NCBI RefSeq assembly: GCF_044068515.1
Contig: NZ_JBIPKI010000015.1
Location: 1 to 47,405, forward strand
Reading direction: 5' to 3'
Source of the DNA: Desulfurivibrio sp044068515
Lineage (GTDB): Bacteria; Desulfobacterota; Desulfobulbia; Desulfobulbales; Desulfurivibrionaceae
Length of the DNA stretch: 47,405 nucleotides
Both the position numbers and the translations under genes were made by a program. This document shows positions 24,798-32,615 of the stretch, piece after piece; the stretch's first letter is position 1; every line of letters begins with the position of its first letter. The notes beneath the pieces are model-generated. The model saw only the letters and a list, made by a program, of their open reading frames with translations. It was not told where the DNA came from and searched no databases.

Positions 24798-26315
24798 ATG
24801 ACAGAATTCAGCCTGGATGAGGCGGTGAGCCGCCTGGAAGCCGAGGTCCCCCACTACCGGGTGCCGGTGGTCGACCTGATCGCGGTGCAAACCCGCGACC
24901 CGTACAAGGTTCTGGTGGCGACCATCCTGTCGGCCCGGACCAAGGACGAAACCACGGCCCAGGCTGCGGCCCGCCTTTTCGCCAGGGCCCCGGATCTGGC
25001 CGGTCTGGCCAAACTATCCGAGGCCCAACTGGCTCGCCTGATCCACCCTGTGGGCTTTTTTCGCACCAAGGCGGGCTACCTGGCCCGGCTGCCGGGGGTG
25101 ATCGCAGAACAGTTCCAGGGCCGGATTCCGGCGACGGTGGAAGAACTGGTACGGCTGCCGGGGGTGGGCCGCAAGACCGCCAACCTGGTGGCGGCGGTGG
25201 CCTTTGAGCAGCCGGCGATTTGCGTTGACACCCACGTCCACCGGATCATGAATATCTGGGGCTACGTCCAAACCGCCACGCCTCTGGCCACCGAAATGGC
25301 CCTGCGGGCCAAATTGCCGCCCCGCTACTGGCGCCGGATCAATGCCCTGCTGGTCGCCTTCGGGCAGGAAATCTGCCGACCCGTCGCCCCCCACTGCGAT
25401 CGCTGCCCGCTTTATGATCTCTGCCCCCGGATCGGGGTCAAACCCCGCAAGCCGCCTAAAGCCGCCGACCCCCGCCCCGACAGCAAGCTCAGCGGCCCTC
25501 GGAGCGCCGGCCCCGAGCAGGCGGACTTGGCCGACTCCCGCCGGCCGGTGCCCCCCTTGAAACTGGTTTCCTGGAACGTCAACGGCCTGCGGGCCATCGC
25601 CAAGAAGGGCTTCGGCGAGATTGTCGCTGATCTGGACCCCGATCTGCTGGCTCTGCAGGAAATCAAAGCCCACCCCGAACAACTGCCCAAGGAGGTGCAA
25701 AGCCTGCCGAGCTACACGGCCTACTGGCTGCCGGCCCGGCGCCCGGGTTATGCCGGGGTGGCGATCTACAGCCGGCTCGCCCCCGTTAACGTTTTGTACG
25801 GCCTGGGGCAGGAAGAACATGACCAGGAAGGGCGGGTGCTGACTTTGGAGTTTGCCGACTTCTACCTGGTCAACGCCTATCTGCCCAACGCTCAGCCGGA
25901 GCTGGCCCGCCTCTCCTACAAGCTTGATTTCTGCCGCCACTTCCTGGAGTTCACCCGCGCCCTGGCGCGCCAAAAAACGGTGGTGATCTGCGGCGATCTC
26001 AACGTGGCCCACCGGGAAATTGACCTGGCCCGGCCCCGGGAGAACGAAAAAAGTCCGGGCTTTTCCCGGCCCGAACGGGCCTGGATGGATCAATTACTGG
26101 CGGCCGGGTTTATCGACACTTTCCGGCTTTTCAATCAGGAAGGGGGCAACTACACCTGGTGGAGTTACCGGGGCGGGGCCCGGGAGCGCAATGTCGGCTG
26201 GAGAATAGATTACTTCTGCATCGACGGCGCCAGCCGGCAACGGGTCGAGGAAGCGACGATTCGACCGGAAATCATGGGCTCGGATCATTGCCCGGTGGAG
26301 CTGCTCCTGCGGTGA
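24798..26315 (+). CDS. Endonuclease III - exonuclease III fusion (Nth-Xth)
   Basis: One 505-residue frame holds two complete base-excision-repair enzymes. Residues 1-210 are endonuclease III: helix-hairpin-helix LPGVGRKTANLV with catalytic Lys126, Asp144 (VDTHVHR), and the [4Fe-4S] loop C193-x6-C200-x2-C203-x5-C209. Residues about 255-505 are exonuclease III: LVSWNVNGLRAI (Asn260), QEIKA (Glu288), NAYLPN, GDLNVAHREIDL (Asp400, Asn402) and SDHCPVEL (Asp496, His497). A Pro/Lys/Ser-rich linker of about 45 residues joins them with no stop or frameshift. Nth removes oxidised pyrimidines and cuts the strand; Xth trims the blocked 3' end, so the fusion joins two successive steps. All catalytic residues are intact. 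Confidence 0.95.
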   Translation: MTEFSLDEAVSRLEAEVPHYRVPVVDLIAVQTRDPYKVLVATILSARTKDETTAQAAARLFARAPDLAGLAKLSEAQLARLIHPVGFFRTKAGYLARLPGVIAEQFQGRIPATVEELVRLPGVGRKTANLVAAVAFEQPAICVDTHVHRIMNIWGYVQTATPLATEMALRAKLPPRYWRRINALLVAFGQEICRPVAPHCDRCPLYDLCPRIGVKPRKPPKAADPRPDSKLSGPRSAGPEQADLADSRRPVPPLKLVSWNVNGLRAIAKKGFGEIVADLDPDLLALQEIKAHPEQLPKEVQSLPSYTAYWLPARRPGYAGVAIYSRLAPVNVLYGLGQEEHDQEGRVLTLEFADFYLVNAYLPNAQPELARLSYKLDFCRHFLEFTRALARQKTVVICGDLNVAHREIDLARPRENEKSPGFSRPERAWMDQLLAAGFIDTFRLFNQEGGNYTWWSYRGGARERNVGWRIDYFCIDGASRQRVEEATIRPEIMGSDHCPVELLLR

Positions 26316-26337
26316 AGGCCGCCAGCACCCGCTCCCC

Positions 26338-26362
26338 GGCCTGATCCTGCCGGCCTCAGGCC
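26338..26362. terminator. Hairpin between convergent nth-xth and lipoprotein genes
   Basis: GGCCTGA (26338-26344) pairs with TCAGGCC (26356-26362). It sits in the 81-nt gap between convergent stops and may end transcripts from both sides. There is no T-run. Confidence 0.35.
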
Positions 26363-26396
26363 AGGCAAAGGTGGCGACAACGAACCGCCATAAACC

Positions 26397-27062
26397 TCAA
26401 GGAGTGGTGGCCCGGCAAGCACAACCGGTTGCCGGCCCGACAACGGCAAGCCAGCTTTGCAGTTCGGCGGCCAGCAGTTGCAAGGCCAACCGATGGCCGG
26501 CAACCCCGCCGGCCGCGTCGGGAGTCGGGGTGACCTGGCGGACCACGAACTCCTCCCGAACCAGGCTTTCTCCCCCCGGGGGCCGCAATTCGGCCCGCAC
26601 CACCAGCAGGGCGTAACTCTCCTGGCCGGAAACAAAAACCTGGACGAATTCATCCAGCGCAAGACGCAGTCGGCAAGGAGCTGCGACCGTCAAGCCGGGG
26701 GAGGACGCGGCCGCGACCCCGGGAGCGGTAAAAAACCGCTCCAAAGCCAGAGCCACCATCTCCGCCGGTTCCGCCGCCCAACGACTTTCCAGGTATGATT
26801 GGCGGCGATTGACATCCCGGTATTCCAGGCGGTACTGCATAGCTCGCCCCTGCAGCCAGGAAGGCGCCGCAACTTCCAGGCTCAAGGCCGCCGGACAGAC
26901 CGCGGGGCCGCGGTTCTCCAGGGCTTGCGGCCGAGTCGCCCAATCCCCGCTCTCCTCGGACAGACGCAGGTCATAGACCGCGGCCCGGGGGGGTGGCGAG
27001 GCCACCACGCCGCAACCGGCCAGGAAAAACAGGGCCACCGAAATCACCAGCCAGAATCGCAT
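26397..27062 (-). CDS. Mla/Pqi-type ABC transporter auxiliary lipoprotein
   Basis: A 221-residue lipoprotein with signal sequence MRFWLVISVALFFLAGC (Cys17). Residues after about 30 fit the PqiC-like auxiliary domain: YDLRLSEESG, then VAAPSWLQGRAMQYRLEYRD, LESRWAAEPAEMVALALERF, and RLRLALDEFVQVF. These proteins are outer-membrane partners of MCE-type lipid transporters. I start at ATG 27062 because GAGGG lies 9 nt upstream and the signal peptide begins there; the longer frame to 27134 is not supported. It is last in the mla operon, 99 nt after mlaD. Confidence 0.87.
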   Translation of the reverse strand: MRFWLVISVALFFLAGCGVVASPPPRAAVYDLRLSEESGDWATRPQALENRGPAVCPAALSLEVAAPSWLQGRAMQYRLEYRDVNRRQSYLESRWAAEPAEMVALALERFFTAPGVAAASSPGLTVAAPCRLRLALDEFVQVFVSGQESYALLVVRAELRPPGGESLVREEFVVRQVTPTPDAAGGVAGHRLALQLLAAELQSWLAVVGPATGCACRATTP

Positions 27063-27161
27063 CTGTTCAACCCTCGTGCTATTTTTCGGTAAGAAGGCCG
27101 CCGCCTCGGTTTTCTGGGCCCCGGCCCCCGGCAAGACGCCAGCTTGGCGAAACTTGGGTCC

Positions 27162-28115
27162 CTATTGAAAACCGGCTTCGCCCGGCCCCGGTTCGGGCTG
27201 GGCCCGGCCCCGCAACAGAACCTGGGGTTCGGTCTCGATTTCCTCCAGCAGCCGGCCCAGGCGCCGGGAACTGACCGCCAGCTCCCGCAGCAGGCCGTCA
27301 ACCTGGGGTAGAGTTCCCTCAACCAGTTGATCGCCGGCCCGCACCAGCTCGCCCCCGACCTGATCCACCGTGGTTTCAAGCCGGGTGCTCATGACCGCCA
27401 GCGAGGCCAGCAATTCCCGCAATTCCTGCACCGCCGGCACGGCCTCCGCCCCGGCCTGCTCGAAATGGGCCAGCAGGGTCGTTATATGGGCCAGATTTTC
27501 CGGGCTGGCCAGTTCCTGAACCGCGGCCAGGGTGGCCGGCATGCCCGCCAGGGCCTGGTCGATCCCGGTCGCTATCGATTCCAGCCGGGCCAGCATCTCC
27601 CCGTAACGCTCCCGATTTTCATCCGTCATCAGGCTGCCCAGGTGGTGGGCAATGGCTTCCAGGCCCTGCATGGCGGCCAGGGTGGCCTCGGTGATCCGGG
27701 TGAAGATGCTCGGCTCCAGGAGCAAGCGAGGCGGCCGGCCCGGCTCACCAACCAGCGGCCGGGGATCTTCCCCGAAATCATCCAGTTGAATGAAGGCAAT
27801 GCCGGTCACGCCCTGGCTGTCCAGCATCGCCCTGGTTCCCATGGTCAGGGGCAGATCCTCGCGAATGGTGATGGTCACCAGGATGTTGCGGGGGTCATCC
27901 GGGTCCAGGTTGATGGCGGTAACCTTGCCCGCCGCCATCCCCCGAAAACGGACCGTGGCCTGGACATTGAGACTGCCGATATTACCGGGCGAAACCAGGA
28001 TATATTCCCGGGTGGCCTCCCGGTCATCGGCAAACCACCAGAAGGCCAGAACCATGGCCGCTCCCAGGGCCAGGGCAAAAATCCCGGCAGCAATGGCGTG
28101 ACTACGGTTTTCCAT
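27162..28115 (-). CDS. mlaD: MCE-family lipid-binding protein MlaD-like
   Basis: Periplasmic lipid-shuttling component anchored by one N-terminal helix (about 9-29). The MCE domain spans about 36-115 (YILVSPGNIGSLNVQATVRFRGMAAGKV, then LDSQGVTGIAFIQLDD). A long alpha-helical C-terminal region (about 145-300) is rich in Leu, Ala and Glu, typical of the tunnel-forming helices of longer MCE proteins; E. coli MlaD is much shorter. I prefer the ATG at 28115, with GGAG 8 nt upstream, over the GTG at 28124. It overlaps the end of the ATPase gene. Confidence 0.92.
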   Translation of the reverse strand: MENRSHAIAAGIFALALGAAMVLAFWWFADDREATREYILVSPGNIGSLNVQATVRFRGMAAGKVTAINLDPDDPRNILVTITIREDLPLTMGTRAMLDSQGVTGIAFIQLDDFGEDPRPLVGEPGRPPRLLLEPSIFTRITEATLAAMQGLEAIAHHLGSLMTDENRERYGEMLARLESIATGIDQALAGMPATLAAVQELASPENLAHITTLLAHFEQAGAEAVPAVQELRELLASLAVMSTRLETTVDQVGGELVRAGDQLVEGTLPQVDGLLRELAVSSRRLGRLLEEIETEPQVLLRGRAQPEPGPGEAGFQ

Positions 28116-28902
28116 CTGCCTCACTCCTCGCGGCCGGAGGTTTTACCCCTGTCGCTTCGCCAAAAAAACGCCGGATGAAGGGATGTTCCAGCCGCATGGT
28201 CTCCTCCAGGGTAACGGCGCTGATGATTTGCCGCTCGGCCAGCACCGCCACCCGGCCGGCCAGAGCGTTCACCGTGGCCACGTCGTGGGTGACCAGGATC
28301 ACGGTGATTCCCAGTTGCCGGTGCAGCCGGCGGATCAGGGCGACAAAGGCGGCGCTGCGGTCCGGATCCAGCCCGGCGGTGGGTTCGTCCAGCAGGAGCA
28401 ATTCCGGTTCCAGGGCCAGGGCCCGAGCCAGGGCCACCCTTTTGACCATTCCCCCCGAAAGCTCGGCCGGCATCAGCAGGGCATGCTCCGGCTCCAGTTC
28501 CACCAGGGCCAGCTTGTGGGCGACCAGGGCCCGGATCTCCTCTTCTCCGGCCACCCGGAGTTCCCGCAGCGGAAAAGCGATATTTTCCGCCACATTGAGA
28601 GCGGAGAACAGCGCCCCGTGCTGAAACAGCACCCCGAAACGGCGGCGGCGGGCCTGCTGGGCCAGGTAATCTCCGGCAAACAGGGGCTCCCCGAACAAGA
28701 AAACCTCTCCGGCGGCGGGCCGGCTCAAGCCGATGATATGGCGCAGCAGGGTAGTTTTGCCGCTGCCCGATCCGCCCACCAGGGCCACGATCTCATCGGC
28801 CATGATTGCCAGGTCGATCCCGTCCAGCACCAGGTTGGTCCCAAAACGACTGACCAAGCCCCGCACCGTCACCACCGCCCCGGACTCACCACCTTTCAGC
28901 AT
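28102..28902 (-). CDS. mlaF: ABC transporter ATPase MlaF-like
   Basis: ATPase of the phospholipid transporter, 266 residues from ATG 28902 (MLKGGESGAVVTVRG), which follows GGAGGAAGGG. It has Walker A GGSGSGKTT, the Q-loop LFQHGALFSALNVAENIAF, ABC signature LSGGMVKRVALARALA, Walker B LLLLDEPTAGLDP and the switch His in LVTHD. The MlaF-type HGALF and SGGM residues fit the family. The frame opens further upstream to 28998, but that part is low-complexity with no start signal. It is separated from mlaE by 455 nt holding the tandem repeat. Confidence 0.95.
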   Translation of the reverse strand: MLKGGESGAVVTVRGLVSRFGTNLVLDGIDLAIMADEIVALVGGSGSGKTTLLRHIIGLSRPAAGEVFLFGEPLFAGDYLAQQARRRRFGVLFQHGALFSALNVAENIAFPLRELRVAGEEEIRALVAHKLALVELEPEHALLMPAELSGGMVKRVALARALALEPELLLLDEPTAGLDPDRSAAFVALIRRLHRQLGITVILVTHDVATVNALAGRVAVLAERQIISAVTLEETMRLEHPFIRRFFGEATGVKPPAARSEADGKP

Positions 28903-28999
28903 AGCAATCCCTTCCTCCCGCTTCAAGTCACCAGCCAACAAACTCTTCTCCGACTTCCCCACCTCCCCAGCAAGACCTACCGGCCAAGGGCCCCGCACG

Positions 29000-29164
29000 C
29001 CGCTTATCTTTTCACCCCAACCACTGCCGTCACCCAGACACTATTGCCGCCCCGGCAAACCCCGGCGAAAAACGGGGCGCAGCGCCGCAGGTTGCGGCAA
29101 GCAGGGCGGCGCCGCATAGTCTGCTATGCAAAGCCGGCCTGATCGCCGCAAGATGCGGTGCTGC
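29000..29164. repeat. 165-bp direct repeat, copy 1 (mlaF-proximal)
   Basis: Matches 29180-29344 over 165 bp with two differences (G29046/A29226, C29078/T29258), and the copies start 180 bp apart. The unit is full of small hairpins: GCCGCA/TGCGGC, GCATAG/CTATGC, CCGCA/TGCGG, and CCCCG/CGGGG. It has no plausible gene. The 15-bp spacer between copies is unrelated to the flanks. This copy lacks the distal arm that closes the long stem in copy 2. Confidence 0.95.
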
Positions 29165-29179
29165 GACCGGCCCAACGGA

Positions 29180-29344
29180 CCGCTTATCTTTTCACCCCAA
29201 CCACTGCCGTCACCCAGACACTATTACCGCCCCGGCAAACCCCGGCGAAAAACGGGGTGCAGCGCCGCAGGTTGCGGCAAGCAGGGCGGCGCCGCATAGT
29301 CTGCTATGCAAAGCCGGCCTGATCGCCGCAAGATGCGGTGCTGC
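29180..29344. repeat. 165-bp direct repeat, copy 2 (mlaE-proximal)
   Basis: Second copy of the 165-bp element. It ends 13 bp from the mlaE stop. Its T at 29258 makes a perfect pairing with A29345 outside the repeat, extending a 17-bp closing stem (29247-29263 with 29340-29356). The base change thus keeps structure, which suggests the folded RNA or DNA form matters. Confidence 0.95.
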
Positions 29345-29356
29345 ACCCCGTTTTTC
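29247..29356 (-). terminator. Long structured element with 17-bp closing stem after mlaE, possible attenuator
   Basis: GAAAAACGGGGTGCAGC (29247-29263) is perfectly complementary to GCTGCACCCCGTTTTTC (29340-29356). Between them lie three smaller hairpins. It starts one base after the mlaE stop. On the minus strand the stem ends CCCCGTTTTTC, like an intrinsic terminator. It could reduce transcription of mlaF-mlaD relative to mlaE, or act as a terminator on either strand. Confidence 0.5.
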
Positions 29357-29357
29357 A

Positions 29358-30464
29358 TTACAGCGGGACCCCGATGCTGCGGGTGGCCACGGCGATAACC
29401 GCATCCACCAGAATTACCAAGGTAATGGAGGTGACCACCGAGGCGGTGGTATTGGCGGCCAGGCTTTCGGTATTGGGCCTGATCCGCAGGCCGAAATGAC
29501 AGGCCACCAGCGCGATCAACACCCCGAATACCACCCCCTTGCCCAGCCCGATATAAAGATTGGCCACCGGCACCACCCGGGGCAGGGTTTCCAGGAAATA
29601 GCCGAAACTTATCCCCAGTTGAATCCGGGCCGAAACCATGCCCCCGAACAGGGCGACGGCGGAACTCCAAAGGACCAGCAGGGGCATGGCCAGACTCAGA
29701 GCCAGAACCTTAGGCAGGACCAGGCGGACCGAGCGGGAAATGCCCATGGCCGCCAAGGCATCAATCTCTTCGGTGACCCGCATCACTCCCAGCTGGGCGG
29801 TCATCGCCGAACCGGAACGGCCGGCCACCAGCAGGGCCACCAGTACCGGCCCCAATTCCCGGATGATGCCCAGACCCAGGATATCGATCAGAAACATCTC
29901 CGCCCCGAAGGCCTTGAGCTGCAACGCCGAAAGATAAGAAAGCACCACCCCGATCAGGAAGCCGACCAGGGCGGCCACCGGCATGGCCTTGGCCCCGACC
30001 TTATAGAAGTTGGCCGAAATTTCCTTCAGGGGCCATTGGCGGGGGCGCCCCAGCAGGAAAAGCAGGTCCAGCCAGAGTCGGCCGAAAAGGGCAAGAAAAT
30101 CCAGGAGCTGGCGCAGAAAGGAAATGACCGCCTGCCCCAGCACCAGCAGGGCATCCAAAGGGCCAAAGGGAGCGGCCTCGGGCAACTCGGTGGCGCTTTG
30201 CTCCGCCACCGCGGCAATGACCGCCCGCCAATCCTCTTTTATTTCCAGGTTGCGGGGCCAGCGCCCCCCCCAGCTGCGCCAAAGCAACAGGGCCCCGAAA
30301 CTGTCCAGACGCTCCAGCTCCTGCAAGCTCCAAGGGGTATCGGGCGGAACCGAGGCCAGCCGGACTCTGATTTCCGGCAGGCCCGGGGTCAGTTCCCGCA
30401 GGGTCCACGAACCGGTCAGACTGAGGCGGCCGTCGGAAGCGGATTGTATTTGGGGACGTGGCAT
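29358..30464 (-). CDS. mlaE: Phospholipid ABC transporter permease MlaE-like with N-terminal STAS-type domain
   Basis: Inner-membrane permease of 368 residues. Residues 1-95 resemble a STAS-like domain (GRLSLTGSWTLRELT, LERLDSFGALLLWRSWGG), then about 260 residues of MlaE permease: GAKAMPVAALVGFLIGVVLSY, ELGPVLVALLVAGRSGSAMTAQLGVMRVTEEIDAL (the conserved EIDAL coupling motif), and LGISFGYFLETLPRV. In E. coli the STAS protein MlaB is separate; STAS-permease fusions are known. First gene of the mla operon. No strong ribosome site is seen before ATG 30464. Confidence 0.93.
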   Translation of the reverse strand: MPRPQIQSASDGRLSLTGSWTLRELTPGLPEIRVRLASVPPDTPWSLQELERLDSFGALLLWRSWGGRWPRNLEIKEDWRAVIAAVAEQSATELPEAAPFGPLDALLVLGQAVISFLRQLLDFLALFGRLWLDLLFLLGRPRQWPLKEISANFYKVGAKAMPVAALVGFLIGVVLSYLSALQLKAFGAEMFLIDILGLGIIRELGPVLVALLVAGRSGSAMTAQLGVMRVTEEIDALAAMGISRSVRLVLPKVLALSLAMPLLVLWSSAVALFGGMVSARIQLGISFGYFLETLPRVVPVANLYIGLGKGVVFGVLIALVACHFGLRIRPNTESLAANTTASVVTSITLVILVDAVIAVATRSIGVPL

Positions 30465-30582
30465 GGCGGTCGGTCACCGTGGGCCGGCGGCGGCCGGACT
30501 TTATGGCGGATTTGCCGGCCCAGGCGGGGCCGGGGGACCGGGAAATGCATCATCCCGGGCTCTAAATTACCAAAATATGCCT

Positions 30583-30591
30583 ATTCTAGCA
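30583..30591 (-). promoter_or_regulatory. Extended -10 promoter of the mla operon
   Basis: Minus strand TGCTAGAAT (TGn plus TAGAAT, plus 30583-30591), about 120 nt upstream of the mlaE ATG. No -35 lies at standard spacing (TTGATT is 22 bp away), as is common for extended -10 promoters. In the rest of the 333-nt gap 30465-30797, only small hairpins are seen, such as AATTGA/TCAATT at 30705-30720 after purK. Confidence 0.45.
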
Positions 30592-30797
30592 CAGGCGGCC
30601 ACCAAAAAATAATCAATTTGGCCTCCCGGGCCAGCCCCGAGCAAAGCTCGTACTGCAACTACCAGGGAGGGGCAAGCGAGCAAACGTCCCTGCGGGAGAC
30701 CGTAAATTGAAGCCTCAATTACCCTGAGCGGCAAAATACCGCCGGCCGGCCACGGGATGCCCAGGGCGGGAGCGGCGCTCAATAGCGTCAGGCTTGG

Positions 30798-31895
30798 TCA
30801 ATCGAGCAGGGCGGGAAGGTTTACCCGGGGCAGGAGCAGTCGCAGGGCCCCGGGCAAATCCGCCGCCGGGGGCAGGCAGAGGGTGGCGTGGCCGACCTTG
30901 CGCCCGGGAGCCGGGGATTTACCGTAGGCGTGGACATGGAGATGGGGCTCGCCCAGCAGGGCTGGGACGGCCGGCAGCTCGCCGATGAAGTTCAGCATCG
31001 CCACCTGGCCCAGGAGCTCCGGACTTCCCAGGGGCCAGCCGAGGATGGCTCGCAGATGATTGGCAAACTGAGAGGTTTCGCTGCCCTCGATGGTCCAGTG
31101 GCCGGAATTATGGACCCGCGGAGCGATTTCGTTGGCCACCAGGCCGTCGGCGACCTGGAAAAACTCGAAGGCCATAACCCCGACATAGGCAAAATGCTCC
31201 AGCACCCGCCGGGTGTATTCCTCGGCCAGGGCCTGCATGGGATCGGCGCTGCAAGCTTGGGAAAGACGCAAGATCCCATCGCGGTGGATATTTTCCGCCA
31301 GGGGATAAAAAACCATGCCGCCGGCGCGGCTCCGGGCCGCCACCAAAGAAACTTCCCGGCCAAAAGGGACAAAGGCTTCCAGGATCAGGGGCGCCCCGCC
31401 CAGGGCAGCCCAGGCGGGTTCCAGATCACCGGGCTGGCGCAGAATGAATTGTCCCTTGCCATCGTAGCCGAAACGGCGGGTTTTCAGCACCGCCGGCAGC
31501 CCCAGCTCGGCCACCGCCGCTTCGAGTTCAGCCCGGCTCTCCACCGGGCGATAATCCGGGGTGGGGATGGCCAGTTGGCGAAAACACTCCTTTTCCCGCA
31601 GGCGGTCCTGGGCGGTCTCCAGCACCGGCGGCCGGGGGAAAACCTCCACCTGGCCGGCCAGAAATTCCATCGCCGCCACCGGAACATTTTCAAATTCAAA
31701 GGTAACCAGGTCCACCCGGCTCGCCAGGGCCGCCAGGGCCTCCCGGTCATCGAAGGCCGCCACGGTCAGGGGGGCGACCTGGCCGCCGCAGGCCCGGGGA
31801 TTGGGGTCGAGCATTTCAAACTCCAGGCCCAGGGGATAACCGGCCAGGGCCATCATCCGCCCCAGCTGCCCGGCTCCGATGATCCCCACCTTCAT
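30798..31895 (-). CDS. purK: N5-carboxyaminoimidazole ribonucleotide synthase PurK
   Basis: ATP-grasp enzyme converting AIR and bicarbonate to N5-CAIR in purine synthesis. The 365-residue product has the N-terminal GIIGAGQLGRMMALAGYPLG, the ATP-grasp lysine region LKTRRFGYDGKGQ, FVPFGREVSLVAARS, and the late NEIAPRVHNSGHWTIEG motif. The ATG overlaps the purE stop by four bases (ATGA), so the two steps are co-produced. Length and motifs are canonical. Confidence 0.97.
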   Translation of the reverse strand: MKVGIIGAGQLGRMMALAGYPLGLEFEMLDPNPRACGGQVAPLTVAAFDDREALAALASRVDLVTFEFENVPVAAMEFLAGQVEVFPRPPVLETAQDRLREKECFRQLAIPTPDYRPVESRAELEAAVAELGLPAVLKTRRFGYDGKGQFILRQPGDLEPAWAALGGAPLILEAFVPFGREVSLVAARSRAGGMVFYPLAENIHRDGILRLSQACSADPMQALAEEYTRRVLEHFAYVGVMAFEFFQVADGLVANEIAPRVHNSGHWTIEGSETSQFANHLRAILGWPLGSPELLGQVAMLNFIGELPAVPALLGEPHLHVHAYGKSPAPGRKVGHATLCLPPAADLPGALRLLLPRVNLPALLD

Positions 31896-32398
31896 GATTT
31901 TGCCTCCAGCGGCCGGCGGGGATCGGGATCGGCCAGGACCGTATCGGTCTGCCGGCGGCGGAATTGCTCCAGGGCCTCCGCCACCGGGGCATACTTATTG
32001 GCCAGGATGGCGGCAGCCAGCAGGGCCGCGTTCCTGGCCCCGGCCGGCCCGATGGCCAGGGTCCCCACCGGAATCCCGGCGGGCATCTGGACGATGGACA
32101 ACAGGGAGTCAAGGCCGTTCAACGCCTTGGACTGGACCGGCACTCCCAGCACCGGCAAGGAACAGCGGGCCGCCACCATGCCGGGCAGATGGGCCGCTCC
32201 GCCGGCTCCGGCGATAATCACCTCAAGCCCCCGCTCCTTGGCGGTGGCGGCATACTCAAACAATAATTCCGGGGTCCGATGAGCCGAAACCACCCGGACT
32301 TCGTGGGCGATGCCGAGTTGCTCCAGGGTTTCGGCGGCATGCCGCATGGTCTCCCAGTCACTGCGAGACCCCATGATTACTCCGACCGCTGTTTTCAT
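31892..32398 (-). CDS. purE: N5-carboxyaminoimidazole ribonucleotide mutase PurE
   Basis: Converts N5-CAIR to CAIR, class I PurE. The start MKTAVGVIMGSRSDWETM at ATG 32398 has AAGGAG upstream; the longer frame to 32512 is rejected. It shows the substrate-binding GSRSDW, VVSAHRTPE, IAGAGGAAHLPGM and PVLGVPVQSKALNG blocks. The 168-residue length is standard. The 5' UTR is about 70 nt with no recognised riboswitch. Confidence 0.97.
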   Translation of the reverse strand: MKTAVGVIMGSRSDWETMRHAAETLEQLGIAHEVRVVSAHRTPELLFEYAATAKERGLEVIIAGAGGAAHLPGMVAARCSLPVLGVPVQSKALNGLDSLLSIVQMPAGIPVGTLAIGPAGARNAALLAAAILANKYAPVAEALEQFRRRQTDTVLADPDPRRPLEAKS

Positions 32399-32468
32399 CT
32401 TCGACTCCTTTGTCTGCCGAGCAAAACCGGGAAAATTACGCCCCTTAGCCAAGACTGGAACAGGCGGA

Positions 32469-32474
32469 ATTATA
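32469..32474 (-). promoter_or_regulatory. Probable -10 of purEK
   Basis: Perfect TATAAT on the minus strand. The hexamer 17 bp upstream is TTTTCC, a weak -35. It lies between the adk terminator and purE. Confidence 0.5.
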
Positions 32475-32557
32475 GTAAACTTATGGCCCCGGGAAAAGCT
32501 AATATCTGCCATACCGATCCCCGGATCCGGCGCCTTCCAACCGCGGCCGCCGGCGAT

Positions 32558-32595
32558 AAAAAAAGCCGATCACCCGCCCAGGACGGGGATCGGCT
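32558..32595 (-). terminator. Intrinsic terminator of adk
   Basis: Minus strand AGCCGATC and CCCG arms pair with CGGG and GATCGGCT (plus 32564-32576 with 32584-32595, one bulge), followed by TTTTTTT (plus 32558-32564). Textbook rho-independent terminator 20 nt after the adk stop. Confidence 0.88.
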
Positions 32596-32615
32596 GGGGA
32601 TCGGAACACGGCAAA

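Noticed and set aside
29000..29344. The two direct repeats as a CRISPR array.
   Set aside because: Only two units of 165 bp with a 15-bp spacer and internal hairpins; no cas genes and no short regular repeat.
29210..29404. A 64-codon minus-strand frame within the repeat.
   Set aside because: It overlaps the repeat and the mlaE end, has no ribosome site and arises from the hairpin sequence.
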